From Apostichopus japonicus (taxonomy: Eukaryota; Echinodermata; Holothuroidea; Aspidochirotida; Stichopodidae), in NCBI RefSeq assembly GCF_037975245.1, contig NC_092579.1, positions 15,896,178-15,960,177 on the forward strand: 64,000 nt of DNA, in the 5' to 3' direction. Shown one piece after another: positions 37,701 to 49,057 of the stretch (its first letter is position 1; every line of letters starts with the position of its first letter). The position numbers and the translations under genes were made by a program. The notes under the pieces are model-generated. The model was not told the origin of the DNA and made no database searches. It worked only from the letters and a program-made list of their open reading frames with translations.

Positions 37701-40700
37701 TGACGACAATCTGCATACGGTAAACAAAGATACCAGGATTGGATTCATGTATATAGCTAATCTAAATGGAAGGACATTTGTATGATCTCCACTTACGCTT
37801 ACGAGCAATGGCGCAAAAGTACAAATTTTGTTACTAATTGGGAGGGGTGTGGTGGGGATTGGGTGGAGTGGGGCTAAAATGTTATGCCCTTGTAAGTGCA
37901 ATGCAGTGTCTTTGAGAAATTGTGGTAAAATGGAGGGTGCTCAGATGAAAAATATCGTGTTGAAGAAGCTTTAACTGTTTAGTTTGTACCGCACATATAT
38001 TTATGTACATTACTGGATGGAGAAGATATACTCCTCTTCTCATTTGAGGAATCGTTATATGATAAAGGTTGCTTAGTAGCAAAAATAGTGTTATATTTTT
38101 TCAACTTTTGAAGTATAATTTATGTATAAAATTGTTTATCTTTCTATTCACGAAAATTGGCAATTTCTCTTTTCTGCCGCTTTGCTCGACCACGTGCAAT
38201 TTGAATAATTCATGTGGGCAAAGCGCAAGTTCTGCACCTAGCTTCAGGGTGAAGTAAATGTAATCTGTTTCCCAGAATAACCCATGCAGTATATGGCATG
38301 CTGATTGTTAGCCCAAGGAGTGTTAGCTCAGTGGTTAACGCCGGTGCCTTTCAATCATAAGGTCCCGAGTTCGAGTCACTCCAAGTTTAATGTAATGTCG
38401 TCCAGTTACAGAGTTGTTGACAATTGACAATTCATAATCATGGACGTTAAATATGAATCTAAGAGACTGAATTCGATCAGCCTGCGACTTTGATAAGCCA
38501 ATGATGGCTTCTTCGCGAGTCCTGCTTGCAGGAGGATCTAAAATACATACATACCTACATTGTCTCGTTCCACAGCGGTAATATTACACGTAAGGAAACA
38601 AATTTGTATGAAAGATATATAGTTAATTAGCGCAACCATGAAGATTAGATTGTGGGCAATATATTTATACCCTAAACAACGGATGGATTCGAGACCCTTG
38701 GTTATTGACACACATATTGACAACAATACTTGCAAACATATTGAAACAACACTATAATATGTGTATCCGCTTTCTATTTGCATTTTATGTATGGAGCACA
38801 TAAAACAAAGAGACGATGTCTCCGAATTAAGTATTTGATGAATAAAGCCTTAAAGCTAGCGTTATATACGGGAACGAATTAACCCAGTCGTCCTCTGCAC
38901 CCCCTCTCCTTCCCCCTCCCCTCCCCCTCGTTAACCACGTGTGGTTATCTGGATAAGTGATGAAGAAACTCACCTCTTGAAACTTTGGTGTGAAACCTTA
39001 GTTTCTCTCTTGGATTGTAAATGGAATCAAGCAGGATATCAAAGGTTGTGTCAAAGAATGGCAACCTACCACACAACATCGCATACAAAACGACGCCTAT
39101 ACACACCATGTAAGAAAGATAAGAACAAAAGAGAATCGTGTCTTCAAGAGATGATGTCACAAATTTCAGCAAGTACGGTACTTTACATGCATGGTGCGCT
39201 CTGCTTTGGTCGTTTAAACACAGTATTTGTTGTTATTATTTTTGTTATTATATAAGTTATAGAACAACAACAAAGTGAGGGTTTTTAAAGCAGAAATGAC
39301 GATACCTTTCACAAAAATACGGAAACCTTCTACCGGATGTCAAGGAGTAAAAAAACATAGATAGAAGTTTCTGGGTGGATTATTTTGCATTGCGTGGAAA
39401 AGGTCACAGTACAGATACACAAAATTTGATGAATATAATCAATAGGATCGCAACGTTTTGTTTACTGCGCGTTGTCACAGTCATTTGGTGTAGATGTTGT
39501 AGATGTTCACTCGTGCGATACGTTCGTCAACGCATCGTCGGAATTCGGATAGCGTGAGATTTGAAGATCATGCACCGACGTGAGACTTAGACATATACAT
39601 AGGCCTCAAACCGTGAGTCTCACTTGTATAGAACATATAGAAGTCTTAAATTTCAACAGAGATTCCAAGACACCGGCAATACATTATAGAACGATACGGT
39701 ATTAAACATTTCTACGAATGTTTCATTGATTTAAGTATCGGTTAACAATATTTTTACCCATGCTCCATAGATCCGATCGTTTCCCCAGATATGGTTCGCC
39801 CTCCATTATTTCAGGTGCTGCGTAACCGTAAGAACCACAGGCTTCAGTCAGTAGCTCGCAATCAGCACCTACACATGCCAAACCAAAATCTGATGGAGAC
39901 AAAAGAACAGTGTTTTTATGTGTTTCGTTATTATTTGAAATTATGCATTTGTAGCGACCAGTATACGTGAACTTGATCAGAGGGCACGGTTGCTGTTGCT
40001 GCCGTCAGTACTGGGTCCTTTTTCAAGGCACTGACGCAAGTTCTAAGGTCACTGGTAGCAAATTGTTGTCCGGTGCCGTCGGGTTCATTTCAGGCTGTTT
40101 ATACGGCATTATATACAATGCAAAATTCAACTTAGCGTATACACAAAAATTCTCCTTATTTCGTTCTTACCTCCTAATTTAATGTTGTAGTCCTCATCGA
40201 AGTAGATATTATCACATTTGATATCTCTGTGAACTATATCGATGGAGTGTATGTAAGTCACCGCGTCAAGTAACTGGTGGAAAATGCGGCGGGATTCCTC
40301 TTCCGATAGGTGGCCTGGAAAAAAAAGAAAGAAAGAAAAAAGAGATTAAAAAGTTACCCATAGGTAGAATAATAACTTGATCTCTTGACATGTTGTACTA
40401 TCAAAGTAATGTTACGTCATCAATATGATGGAAACTACTTTGCAAATTTGCAAAATGGTATTTTCCTCTAAGATAGGACATGTCACTTCAAGCTGTTATA
40501 CCCTTTATGTTACTTTCTTCAGAGAAAACGCAATCCATCCACCTGTTAAAATGGAAGGCTGCGTATAGTGGTTAACACTTGTGATAATTGAATGTTCATT
40601 TCCCCCACCGCCCCCCCCCCCAGTTCATTTGGTTATGTACGGTACCCTAGCGTGTTCCCTAAGTTCGCGCATTGTGTTAAACATATGTAGTTGCACTGGT

Positions 40701-43700
40701 AGTCAAATTAGTACCAATTTCATCAATCGCAATTTTAATCTACAAAGCCTAAACCGAAACGGCTAGAATTACCACGGTGAAACAAGAAAACACCATGTTG
40801 TATATTGAGACACTTTCGTGGATTATGTCACCGATTTAGAGGAATTATACGGTAGACTTCAACACATGCGCGAAGAGAAGGAAGTTTCCATACTTCGAAC
40901 ATTTGGCTCCCGGCGTTTATAAGTATAATTCTTTCCATTTCTGGTGGAATCTGATCAGCCCATCGATGAAATCACATGGCTGAATTGATAGAATTGATAA
41001 AATAACATTAATGCCCTTACTATCGCGAATTAACCATATACATATATGTGCATTTGACTTGAGTACCTTGAGTGCTAATGAACTGTTGCAAGTCGCCGTT
41101 AGGAAGGTATTCCGTAAGAAGAAATACGTGCTTGTTAGTGATGAGAGCGCCCTCCATGCTAACCTGCAAGAAAGTAAGCAATAACATCTTTATACTTGTT
41201 ATATACAACCAGGGGCGTAGCGAGCGGGGGGGGGGGGGGGTGTGGGGGGTGTCACACCCCCCGAATAATTTGGTCGCTGTCGGCAAATTTTGGGTCTGTC
41301 GGCAAAAGGAGAAAAGGTGAAGAGAGCGGAAGGGGAAGAAAGAAGGAAAGCTGAATAGAGAAAAGGAGAACGGGAGCTTCTTCCGTGCCAAATTTGACTT
41401 AAAATATGCACCAGATTGCATCTAAGGACGTTTCAAAACTAAAAATTTTCCAAAGGGGAGGGGTAGACCCCCTACCCTTAGACCCCTCCCCCATTTCAGT
41501 CACCACTTCCAGATCCGTCGGCAAATCAAATTTGACTTAAAATATGCACCAGATTGCATCTCAGGACGTTTCAAAACTAAAGAATTTCCAAAGGGGAGGG
41601 GGACACCCCCTCCCCTTAGACCCCTCCCCCATTTCAGTCACCACTTCCAGATCCGTCGGCAAATCAAATTTGACTTAAAATATGCACCAGATTGCATCTT
41701 AGGACGTTTCAAAACTAAAAATGTCCCAAAATGTCCCAAAAGGGACAGATCCGTCGGCAAATTAAATTCTCCACACCCCCCTAACAAAAACCCCTTCGCT
41801 ACGCCCCTGTATACAAACCATTATCTATCCGTTAAATATTACAAATTATACTAGAGCGTTAATGCAAATGTCATGTAAGTTAAAATTTAGATGTTAATTC
41901 TAAGATATTGGAATAATAATAATAATAATAATAATATCCTTGTTTGCAGAGTAGTTAGGTTTTTAAACTTACCAATCTCTCGTGGCCAATCTTCTGTAGA
42001 ATCGTTATCTCTCTCGGAAGAAATACTTCAAGATAATCCTTAGGCACATTTTGTTTAGAAATGATCTTTACTGCGAAATCTTTGTTTAATTTCTTACAGT
42101 GGACTCGTTTAACCTGGATCAGGAAAAAAAAACTCACTTTAGTAAGAGAATGGTTCCAAAGAAGATAGCTATATTATTGTACAAAAAACTGCAGAGACGT
42201 TAGCATAGCACGATTGGGGTGGGATGACCCCCTCCCCCCCCCCCTTTCTCTCTCTCCGTCACTCTCTGTCCATCATCCCTCCCGTGGATGGTTCTTAAAG
42301 AGTTCAAAGCGATATACCTGTATCCGGTACTAAAATACATTGTGGTATTTGTATACCAAGGCTGGCAACGCAAAACACGTTAAAATATATTAAAGACGTG
42401 CACTTTGTGGGACTGTGGTGATAATGTGTTATGCGTTATATGTGTTAGTGTTATTTTTGTTAAGTATGTGAACCCTCAAGAAATTTCGTTACACTGTTAC
42501 TCTTAATTCATATCTACTCTTGATGTCTAAGCGATGTGCGTTATACGTACTATAGCCTGCTGAGAAAGTTTCATGCCTGTAATTTCATGAGAATAAAGTT
42601 CTGTACAAAGTAGAGAGAAACTCAGTTGACAAAGTCGTTGCTAGCCAGTTAACCGCTACGACTCCAATGTCTCGCCAACAAAACTCACGACTTCTCATCT
42701 CTAAGCACGTATCAATATTTTATGGTTTACATATTATGTAGGCATAGCCTATACATGCCAGCAGAAGATGACAACACCTTGCCATACATACAACTTTTCG
42801 GTCTGTGTGTGTAACAAAAGTTATTGAAATGATTCTGATCGGCACGAATCAGGGGGTTTCCGACACTGTATGATCGGGAATTCGTCACTTACTCCCAGTC
42901 TGCGGCGTTAGATGTTTATCATTTTTTAATTGTTATCAACTTTTAGAAGGAAATGTCATTTTTAGCAGTGGCGTAGGAAGGTACTTTTGAGCGGGGGGGG
43001 GGGGGGCTGAAAACTGATGGCCGGCCTGGGGGAGGGGTTTAAGGGGAGGGGGTGTCCCCCTCCCCTTTGGAGTTTTTTGCATTTCCAGGTGGACTCAGAT
43101 GCAATTTGGTGCAATATAGCACACTTCCACACCCACTCCATTCTGTAAACTTAATTTTGTATTTTCACCTGGCCTTAGATGCAATTTGGTGCTTCAAATG
43201 AGATTTTTTTCTCATTTGGAAATGAAAAAGGGGTTTTCTGACTTGCGAAGCGGGGGGGGGGGGCGGAATGATACTTCCGCCCCTCCACATTTTCACTGGG
43301 GGGGGCTGGCGCCCCCAGCCCCCCAGTTCCTACGCCCTTGATTATTAGTCACAAACATTTGTACAAAATACACACCCTTAATGGTACATCGATATGTTGT
43401 CTGAAGGTCGCCGGAAACCTCTGCAGAAGCTTTCTCAGAATGTACAGGATTATTTTTTATGTATAATTTGTCAACATTTGTCTTTGTCTGCGTTACTTCT
43501 CAGTAACTGTAATATGATAATTATGTTATTGCAATAAATGGAGGGGAAAAACATCTTCCTATGTTTTGTTAAGGCACTACTACACAGTGACCATACATAT
43601 ATCCATGTATGATGTAGGCTAGCTTACTATGATTAGCGTTTAACGTTTACCTTTGAAAAGTGTCCTTTACCGAGATCTTCCACAACTTCAATTCCGATGC

Positions 43701-43806
43701 CTAAACAATCGAGAGGGTTCTGTTTCTTCCTCGGAATCCAACAACCATTTTCTTTTCTCTCTAAATCGACCGTTTCCTCTGTATAATGTACCCTTCCTAC
43801 GTCCAT
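34749..43806 (-). CDS. TSSK/CAMK-type serine/threonine kinase, 10 exons
   Basis: Predicted protein kinase of 562 residues. Exons in transcript order: 43806-43651, 42113-41973, 41163-41067, 40314-40171, 39889-39758, 39096-38974, 37710-37561, 36693-36543, 35948-35812, 35206-34749. Phases agree at every junction; the last one uses the second of two adjacent AGs (ACAGTCAG|CTAAAGG). Glycine loop LGKGHFSKV (46-54), FAVKII (Lys68), REI (Glu87), HRDIKCDN (160-167), GDFGLA (DFG 180-182), GSYGYAAPEI (198-207) and LWSMGVVLYAMLCGRLPF are all present, so it should be active. HRD-KCDN with YAAPE and LYxMxCGxxPF is the pattern of testis-specific serine kinases within CAMK. The domain ends near WLNK (about 294). 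The 270-residue tail is basic, low-complexity and unrecognised. Which kinase subfamily is exact is uncertain. Confidence 0.88.
37283..37502 (+). mobile_element. tRNA-derived SINE, copy B, 5'-truncated
   Basis: It shares the box-B-like CCCGAGTTCGAGTCACTCC, GTCGTCCAGTTACAGAGTTG, GGCTTCTTCGCGAG and GCAGGAGGATCT blocks with copies A and C, and ends in ATACATACATACCT. The 5' half of the tRNA head is missing and is replaced by three copies of TCAATCATACCTT-like text. It lies in the intron between kinase exons 7 and 8. Confidence 0.85.
38316..38557 (+). mobile_element. tRNA-derived SINE, copy C, full length
   Basis: This is the most complete copy: GGAGTGTTAGCTCAGTGG (box A) starts near 38317, then GAGTTCGAGTCACTCC (box B), a unique body shared with copies A and B, and a CATACATACCTACAT tail. 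It lies in the intron between kinase exons 6 and 7. The head folds as a degenerate tRNA, but the tRNA identity is not assigned. Confidence 0.88.
41210..41809. mobile_element. hAT-like MITE in kinase intron 2
   Basis: The 600-bp element begins CAGGGGCGTAGCGA and ends TCGCTACGCCCCTG. Flanks are TATACAAC (41202-41209) and TATACAAA (41810-41817), a 7/8 target duplication. Inside are three tandem copies of a unit of about 120-135 bp containing TTTGACTTAAAATATGCACC and AGATCCGTCGGCAAAT. It begins only 46 bp upstream of the acceptor side of the third kinase exon (41163). Confidence 0.88.
42966..43340. mobile_element. hAT-like MITE in kinase intron 1
   Basis: The 375-bp element begins CAGTGGCGTAGGAA and ends TTCCTACGCCCTTG, flanked by ATTTTTAG (42958-42965) and ATTATTAG (43341-43348). 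It has G-runs near 42997 and 43253, and a repeated GATGCAATTTGGTGC motif. Confidence 0.85.
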
Positions 43807-44480
43807 TTTGATTGTAACACCACGTAAAACTCGACTAGTGTATTGTTTGAAAAAATATGTAAACTGTCCATGTACGCATTAATAGTGACGTCACAGCGAC
43901 ACCGTTTGGTATATTAACAGATCATGACGTATACAGCGCCCAAAGGCGTACAGACACGATGCATGAATCCTAAACCTATATAACACGCGTCATGAAGATC
44001 GGAGAAAACCAGTACACGCGCGCATGTTCATAGTTTCACTACGCACCTGCCGCATCATTTTTTGTTACACGGTTAATTGCGCGCGTTGACATGACGCAAC
44101 ATACAAAACATTTGAGCCCATCTGTGAAACCAATATACATGCGGCGCTGACAATTGCGCGTCGTACAGGCGCAAGCGTACTTACGGCGGGGTCAACCCCC
44201 ATCACTGTGACAGAGTCGTACACGGTTCTCTTTTCACAGCGATGTGTTATTGCGAAACAGTACAAGCATTGTCGAATATATAGTGCCTTGAGCATAATGC
44301 TATCACTATTCTTGTACGGTCGAAAGCCGTAATATTTGACCCAGGAAAAGAGAGGGTTGCTTGATTGTTCATTTTCGTGTAAACGAAATAACAAAATTAA
44401 GGGGAAATATGGAGTGGAGTGGTATTTATGGTGGCCAAGAACTTTAAAGCACATACGAACCAATCATAGAGCGCATACCT
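43807..44480 (-). promoter_or_regulatory. CpG-rich putative promoter of the TSSK-like kinase
   Basis: The stretch upstream of the kinase ATG has dense CpG (GCGCGC, ACGCGT, CGCGCG) compared with its neighbours. It contains the CRE at 43886-43893. A minus-strand open frame at 44065-44463 (132 codons) lies here, but shows no recognisable domain and probably only reflects the composition. No TATA box was identified with confidence. Confidence 0.5.
43886..43893. promoter_or_regulatory. Palindromic CRE (TGACGTCA)
   Basis: A perfect TGACGTCA lies 80 bp upstream of the kinase start codon at 43806. CREB/CREM-family factors bind this sequence, and in animals CREM-tau drives many male germ-cell genes, which would fit a TSSK-type kinase. 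Binding is inference; an 8-mer can also occur by chance. Confidence 0.5.
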
Positions 44481-46539
44481 AGTAACGGTTCATATGGTAC
44501 CTTTGTAACATGATACAACCAATTCCAACACACAGGCGGGCTACAATGAAGGCAAAGAGTGAGGGGGTGTGCGGGGGGGGGGTGGGCGAGGGTGACGAAA
44601 TTGTATTGCTCCCCTCAGTTACTAATTTATGATGCACTCAATCGACTTCAGTTTACATGTTTTAAATGTTAAACGCAAAACATTACAACACAAATAGAGT
44701 TATATGTATCATAATGAATATAATTTATTAATCATATTGCTTACATAGTAGTTATTAGATATTAATACATCGTGTGATGAAAGCATGTTGGGACGGAGTT
44801 AAGTCTTTAAATTTGGTCCGTCAGTGGGAGAGGCAGAGTCTGTATGCTGACTGTATTTCGAAAATATCGATTCTAATATCTACCAAGTAAGCAGTTAAAT
44901 CTTACATTGTGTAATTAAGTGGTATGATGTGTTAAAGGAACCCCTTCCCCCCCCCCCCCCAACGCACACCCTCGGCTCCTTAAATATTCTACAAACTCAC
45001 TTAATGGTCCACTCGCACACTTTTTAAGTTTACAGATGCATTTGACTTCTACCGTCTAAGCATTTGATCACATTTCGTTATTTCATTGCCTTATTAAAGC
45101 ACTCCTTATAACCTGGTAACAATGAAGAGGATCATAACCTCCAATCCAATGCTGTTAAAGACATTTGGAAGTAATACTGATAGCATATAGCAATTAAAAG
45201 GTCAAATAATACCTTGATGCATACGGAATGAAAACTGATATTGAATTGTTGCATTATATTCATCACAATAATCAAATGATACCAGACAAATACCCTTTTC
45301 AGAAGAACCATTGATCATCCCTTAGAGTGTGGGCCCATAAGACATCTTTCACCTTGACAGGTATTACTGAATTGTAACTGCCACTAACTGGTTACGCTAA
45401 TTACAAGTCATCGGCTGTTATTGAAATTAACATATAGACAGGCATGACAAGAGAGAGGGGTGTTGGAGCTCCACGGTATGGTCAATATGGTGTAAACTAG
45501 GGTACCCTGGGGAAGTAAATATGCCCATGAATGTACTATGAATATATGAAGACTTCAAAGAAGGCAGCTGGTGACATAATTCTCCCCATGGCCAGATATG
45601 GCTCTCGAAACCCTTGTATATGGATCAGAACAACTTGAGAGTGTTCGTGTTGTGCAAATCAAGAAATCGATTGTAGTTTTGTAATGATGCAGTAGGAAAC
45701 ACACACATGCTATTACAATACCATCGTATATACTACTTCAGTACCTTACAGCTGCGATAGCAACAAATAGCGTTATTGTCTCATTTTGGTAAACAAATCG
45801 ATATGCTAAATAATCAACAAGGGCAAAGTGCACCAAACTAAGATAAGATCACTCTATAATGACAGTGTATTATCCTTCCCTTTACTGTTGTATAACAATG
45901 GGTATAGGGCAGTGTTTTATGGCATCAGTGCAAATATGAAGTGTTATTACCTGTATTTTTAAACAGCTTGTTCACAGTTACCTCTAACTGGTTGGAACTA
46001 GCAAATCTGTCTAGCAATGTTTCTTTTAAATGTCTGACACTGCACCTTTAACACAAGTTCTCAATTAATTTTCTTTAAGGGCCTGGGAGAAACATTGGTT
46101 GAGGCAAATGGCTAAACAGAATAAAAATATCACTATATCTACAGTACATTGAGAAATGTGTAACATATAGAATAGTACATATATCTGACAATGTGGTCAT
46201 AAATTTCACCATGGCCAGCTTGGAATGAGAGCTGAGAAATATTGATCTATCCATCTTTGATCCTTAAAACCTGCCATGTTTATGGACCTAAGGCATAAAT
46301 ATGAAGGAGAGAATATGATAGTAAATAGAAAAATAAAACAATTTCATGTGATGAAATTAATTAGTGTTGATTATGATGAAAGCTCAGTATGCCTAGATAG
46401 TTTTCTTTATAGCCATAACTCTTCATATACCTGTATATATAATTTACACCTTTACTGTTTAATATATTTATGCAAATATTGTTTTAAAAAACAAAATCAT
46501 TTTACTGCTCATTTAAGCAAACCCTTCACAAGGACAAGG

Positions 46540-46598
<59 letters not shown>
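44481..46598. other. Intergenic region with (TA)n tract
   Basis: No exon was recognised. It contains G- and C-runs (about 44572 and 44950) and ends in a long (TA)n tract at about 46542-46598, immediately next to the MITE that follows. A minus-strand gene in front of it (47741-49057) reads toward this area and may place its 3' UTR beyond the MITE. Confidence 0.5.
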
Positions 46599-46601
<3 letters not shown>

Positions 46602-47641
46602 TGTTTACACGGGTCCAAAAAACGGGAACCGGGTACCCGAGGGCCGTTACCCGTCGGGTATCCGGGTACCCGGAAAAAAAATTGTTTACCCTCGTGTATC
46701 ACGATTTTCAAGAAATTACATATTAGATGCTGTCATAAATGCATTATATTCTCTACTGACAATGTTTTCATGTTCAAATACGTAGGTGTAAGATAAGGTG
46801 TAAAACCTCCCTCAATAATTTTTATTTGCTTCTGTTTCTTTCATTAACTTGTTAATAAATAAATAATTTAATTATAATTAGCATTACTACTAACATCGCA
46901 CTGCCGCCGCTGCTTATGCCAGCTCGTGCACGTCTATTGGATCAAACCATATAGATATCCAAGTCAGCTCTTAAACAGTTTTTAATACTACTACTATCTA
47001 TTATGCAGGCCCAGGGTTCTCATTAGCCGCGAGATTGCGCGATTCGCGCAATTTGATCGCATTTGGAATAATCGATTAGTAAAAAGCCACTTGCGATTAC
47101 TATTTTGTAGTTATCCCGTCTATAATCCATAAACATCGCGTAAAATTCCTTGTCAGCCTTTCCTTCTTTGAAATAAACGAATGAATAAATAATAATTTCT
47201 TCCACATGGTAGCCTAACACCACACTAAGTCAATGAGAAATCTAGCTAAGCCTAACCATCTGTTTATTTGCTGGAGATGTGACGCAGTTATAAGACATCC
47301 ATGGAATACTTTCGTAATTGCTGTTACGTTCGACCACATGGTTGCTTAACACCACACTAAGTCAACGGGGGCAGTCTAGCCTAGCCATCTGTTTATTAGC
47401 TGAAATTGTGACGCAGTTATAAGATATCTATGGAAAGCTTTCGTAATTGCTGTTATCTTCTACCACATTGTAGCCTAACACCACACTAAGTCAATAGGAA
47501 ATCTGCCTAACCGTCGGTTTGCCAATTTTTAATTTTTTTTTTTAAATCACACTTTGCTTAGGATTCGGGTAATAAATTAGGAACCGGGTAGTATCACGTC
47601 GGGCGGGTACCCGGGTACCCGGATAACCCGTGCAAACACTA
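46599..47641. mobile_element. hAT-like non-autonomous element with TAGTGTTTRCACGGGT ends
   Basis: TAGTGTTTACACGGGT at 46599 is mirrored by ACCCGTGCAAACACTA ending at 47641 (15 of 16 match). ATATATAT flanks both sides (46591-46598 and 47642-47649), consistent with an 8-bp duplication but inside a TA tract. Subterminal GGGTACCCG palindromes are repeated near both ends. The interior has a tandem unit of about 130 bp (TAACACCACACTAAGTCAA at about 47215, 47347 and 47477). No transposase was seen in its 1043 bp. Confidence 0.85.
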
Positions 47642-47740
47642 ATATATATCCATAGATAGATAAGCAGCAGTCAAATTTAACAAATTTTAAATATTGGATA
47701 TCGGATCCTGAATAGCTATGAATATTCATGTCAATAAAAG

Positions 47741-49057
47741 TTAAACAACATCATGTTCTGCTACCAGCGAGCTGTAAGAGGGAGGTGGTTCTTCAGTCCC
47801 TACCAAGTCCGATACTGTATTTACTACCGCCACAGAATCGTAAGATGGTGGCAGATCCCGACTCTCCTCATCCGTCTGGTATATCTCGTTCCTCACCAGA
47901 GGTGACCTCGGCGATGACGTTGGCGCTCTGCTGCTTCTCGTTCTGGTCTGGGAGCTTCCCCTCGGATCCCGGTTGGTCGCGGAGCGCTGTCTATCACCTT
48001 CCTCTGCCAAACGATTAACCTGCATCTGAAGGCCACAAAGTACTACCCCTATCAATGTGACAGAGAGAGTCACTCCCAACGGGATGATGGCAAAATATAA
48101 GCAATACTTCCAAAGGGATGCAACACAAGTACCTTGAAGTTTTGCATATGTGTCTGTATCTTCAGACAACTCAACCATTACAGATTCTGCTTCTTCCAAA
48201 TTCAAGGAACATTTGCCTGTGGCATTACAAGAATCAGTCGGTTGCTCTTCGTTCCAATGGTAATCATAGCGGTTTAGTACAGAGGTCACATTGAGATTTT
48301 CCAGACTGTCAGGGAGTTCTCGATATGGGTCGTTCATTAACACGAAAAACAAATCTCCATAGTAGCCACTGTCCGAAGAATACCTGCGAGAGTCTGGGGA
48401 ACTTCCGTCTTGGTTACACTTACGGAAGACAAAACTGTCCGAATAACGTCCGCAACATTTATGGGACTCCCAGTAACCAATTGATGAGGTGCTTCTGACT
48501 GTGTACAAATATATGGCTCTTTCCGGTGCGCAGGCCCACAACGTCACCGAGGCAGAGTCGCCTAGATAATGATACATGATGAACACGTCATCCGCAGGCA
48601 GTGACAAGCTTGGATTCGTCTGGTGGTATTCGCTGGGGTTTCTGTTCTCGTGAGGGGTTTCGGGGAATACATATGCCTTGAATAAAGCGGCGCCACCCAC
48701 TACCTGCAACTGGTAAGCTGAGCAGAGACCTGGCGACAGGTTGAAACTGTCATCACCCCGGTTTATCAATCTCTGGTCTTTATCTCCCAGGTAAAACTCT
48801 GTTTCAGAGTAAATGGAAAAACGGAACAGCAGAGCCAATGCTATATCAAACAATGCTAAGTAAAAGAAGACTAGCATTCCCTTCTGCCATTTTGGTCTTC
48901 TTTTGCCAGATGAATAGCAGCGCTGGCAACATGTTGGACATTTAGTGCAGTCGACAATCTCATCCAGTGGTACATTCCATTCATACCCACTCCAATTTGA
49001 CCTTTCGCCAGAGTTAGATCTGCTGAGGTTGCTGGTGGAGTTTCCAAAAGTGGACAT
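47741..49057 (-). CDS. Two-pass membrane protein with PPxY tail, single exon, 438 aa
   Basis: An uninterrupted 438-codon frame from ATG 49057 (context AAAATGT) to TAA 47741. The N-terminus is Ser/Asn-rich, then a Cys cluster (CTKCPTCCQRC, 37-47) and a basic stop (GKRRPKWQK) precede membrane segment 1 (about 60-80). A region of about 235 residues follows with paired cysteines (CSAY, WACAPER, KCCGRY, RKCNQ) and N-glycosylation motifs NVTS (256) and NATG (278). Segment 2 lies at about 315-343. The tail is Arg/Ser-rich and ends with two PPxY motifs (LPPSYD, about 402-407; PPPSYS, about 424-429). Positive-inside logic puts both ends in the cytosol. PPxY motifs bind WW domains, so partnership with NEDD4-type ligases is inference. 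The order recalls two-pass APD-like proteins, without a RING; I do not recognise the family with confidence. Confidence 0.85.
   Translation of the reverse strand: MSTFGNSTSNLSRSNSGERSNWSGYEWNVPLDEIVDCTKCPTCCQRCYSSGKRRPKWQKGMLVFFYLALFDIALALLFRFSIYSETEFYLGDKDQRLINRGDDSFNLSPGLCSAYQLQVVGGAALFKAYVFPETPHENRNPSEYHQTNPSLSLPADDVFIMYHYLGDSASVTLWACAPERAIYLYTVRSTSSIGYWESHKCCGRYSDSFVFRKCNQDGSSPDSRRYSSDSGYYGDLFFVLMNDPYRELPDSLENLNVTSVLNRYDYHWNEEQPTDSCNATGKCSLNLEEAESVMVELSEDTDTYAKLQGTCVASLWKYCLYFAIIPLGVTLSVTLIGVVLCGLQMQVNRLAEEGDRQRSATNRDPRGSSQTRTRSSRAPTSSPRSPLVRNEIYQTDEESRDLPPSYDSVAVVNTVSDLVGTEEPPPSYSSLVAEHDVV

Noticed and set aside
44065-44463. 132-codon minus-strand frame upstream of the kinase
   Set aside because: No recognisable motif; it lies in the CpG-rich presumed promoter, where stop codons are rarer.
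46276-46785. 169-codon plus-strand frame
   Set aside because: It runs through a (TA)n tract into a MITE and has no domain-like composition.
47728-48018. 96-codon plus-strand frame
   Set aside because: It is the antisense shadow of the PPxY membrane protein gene.
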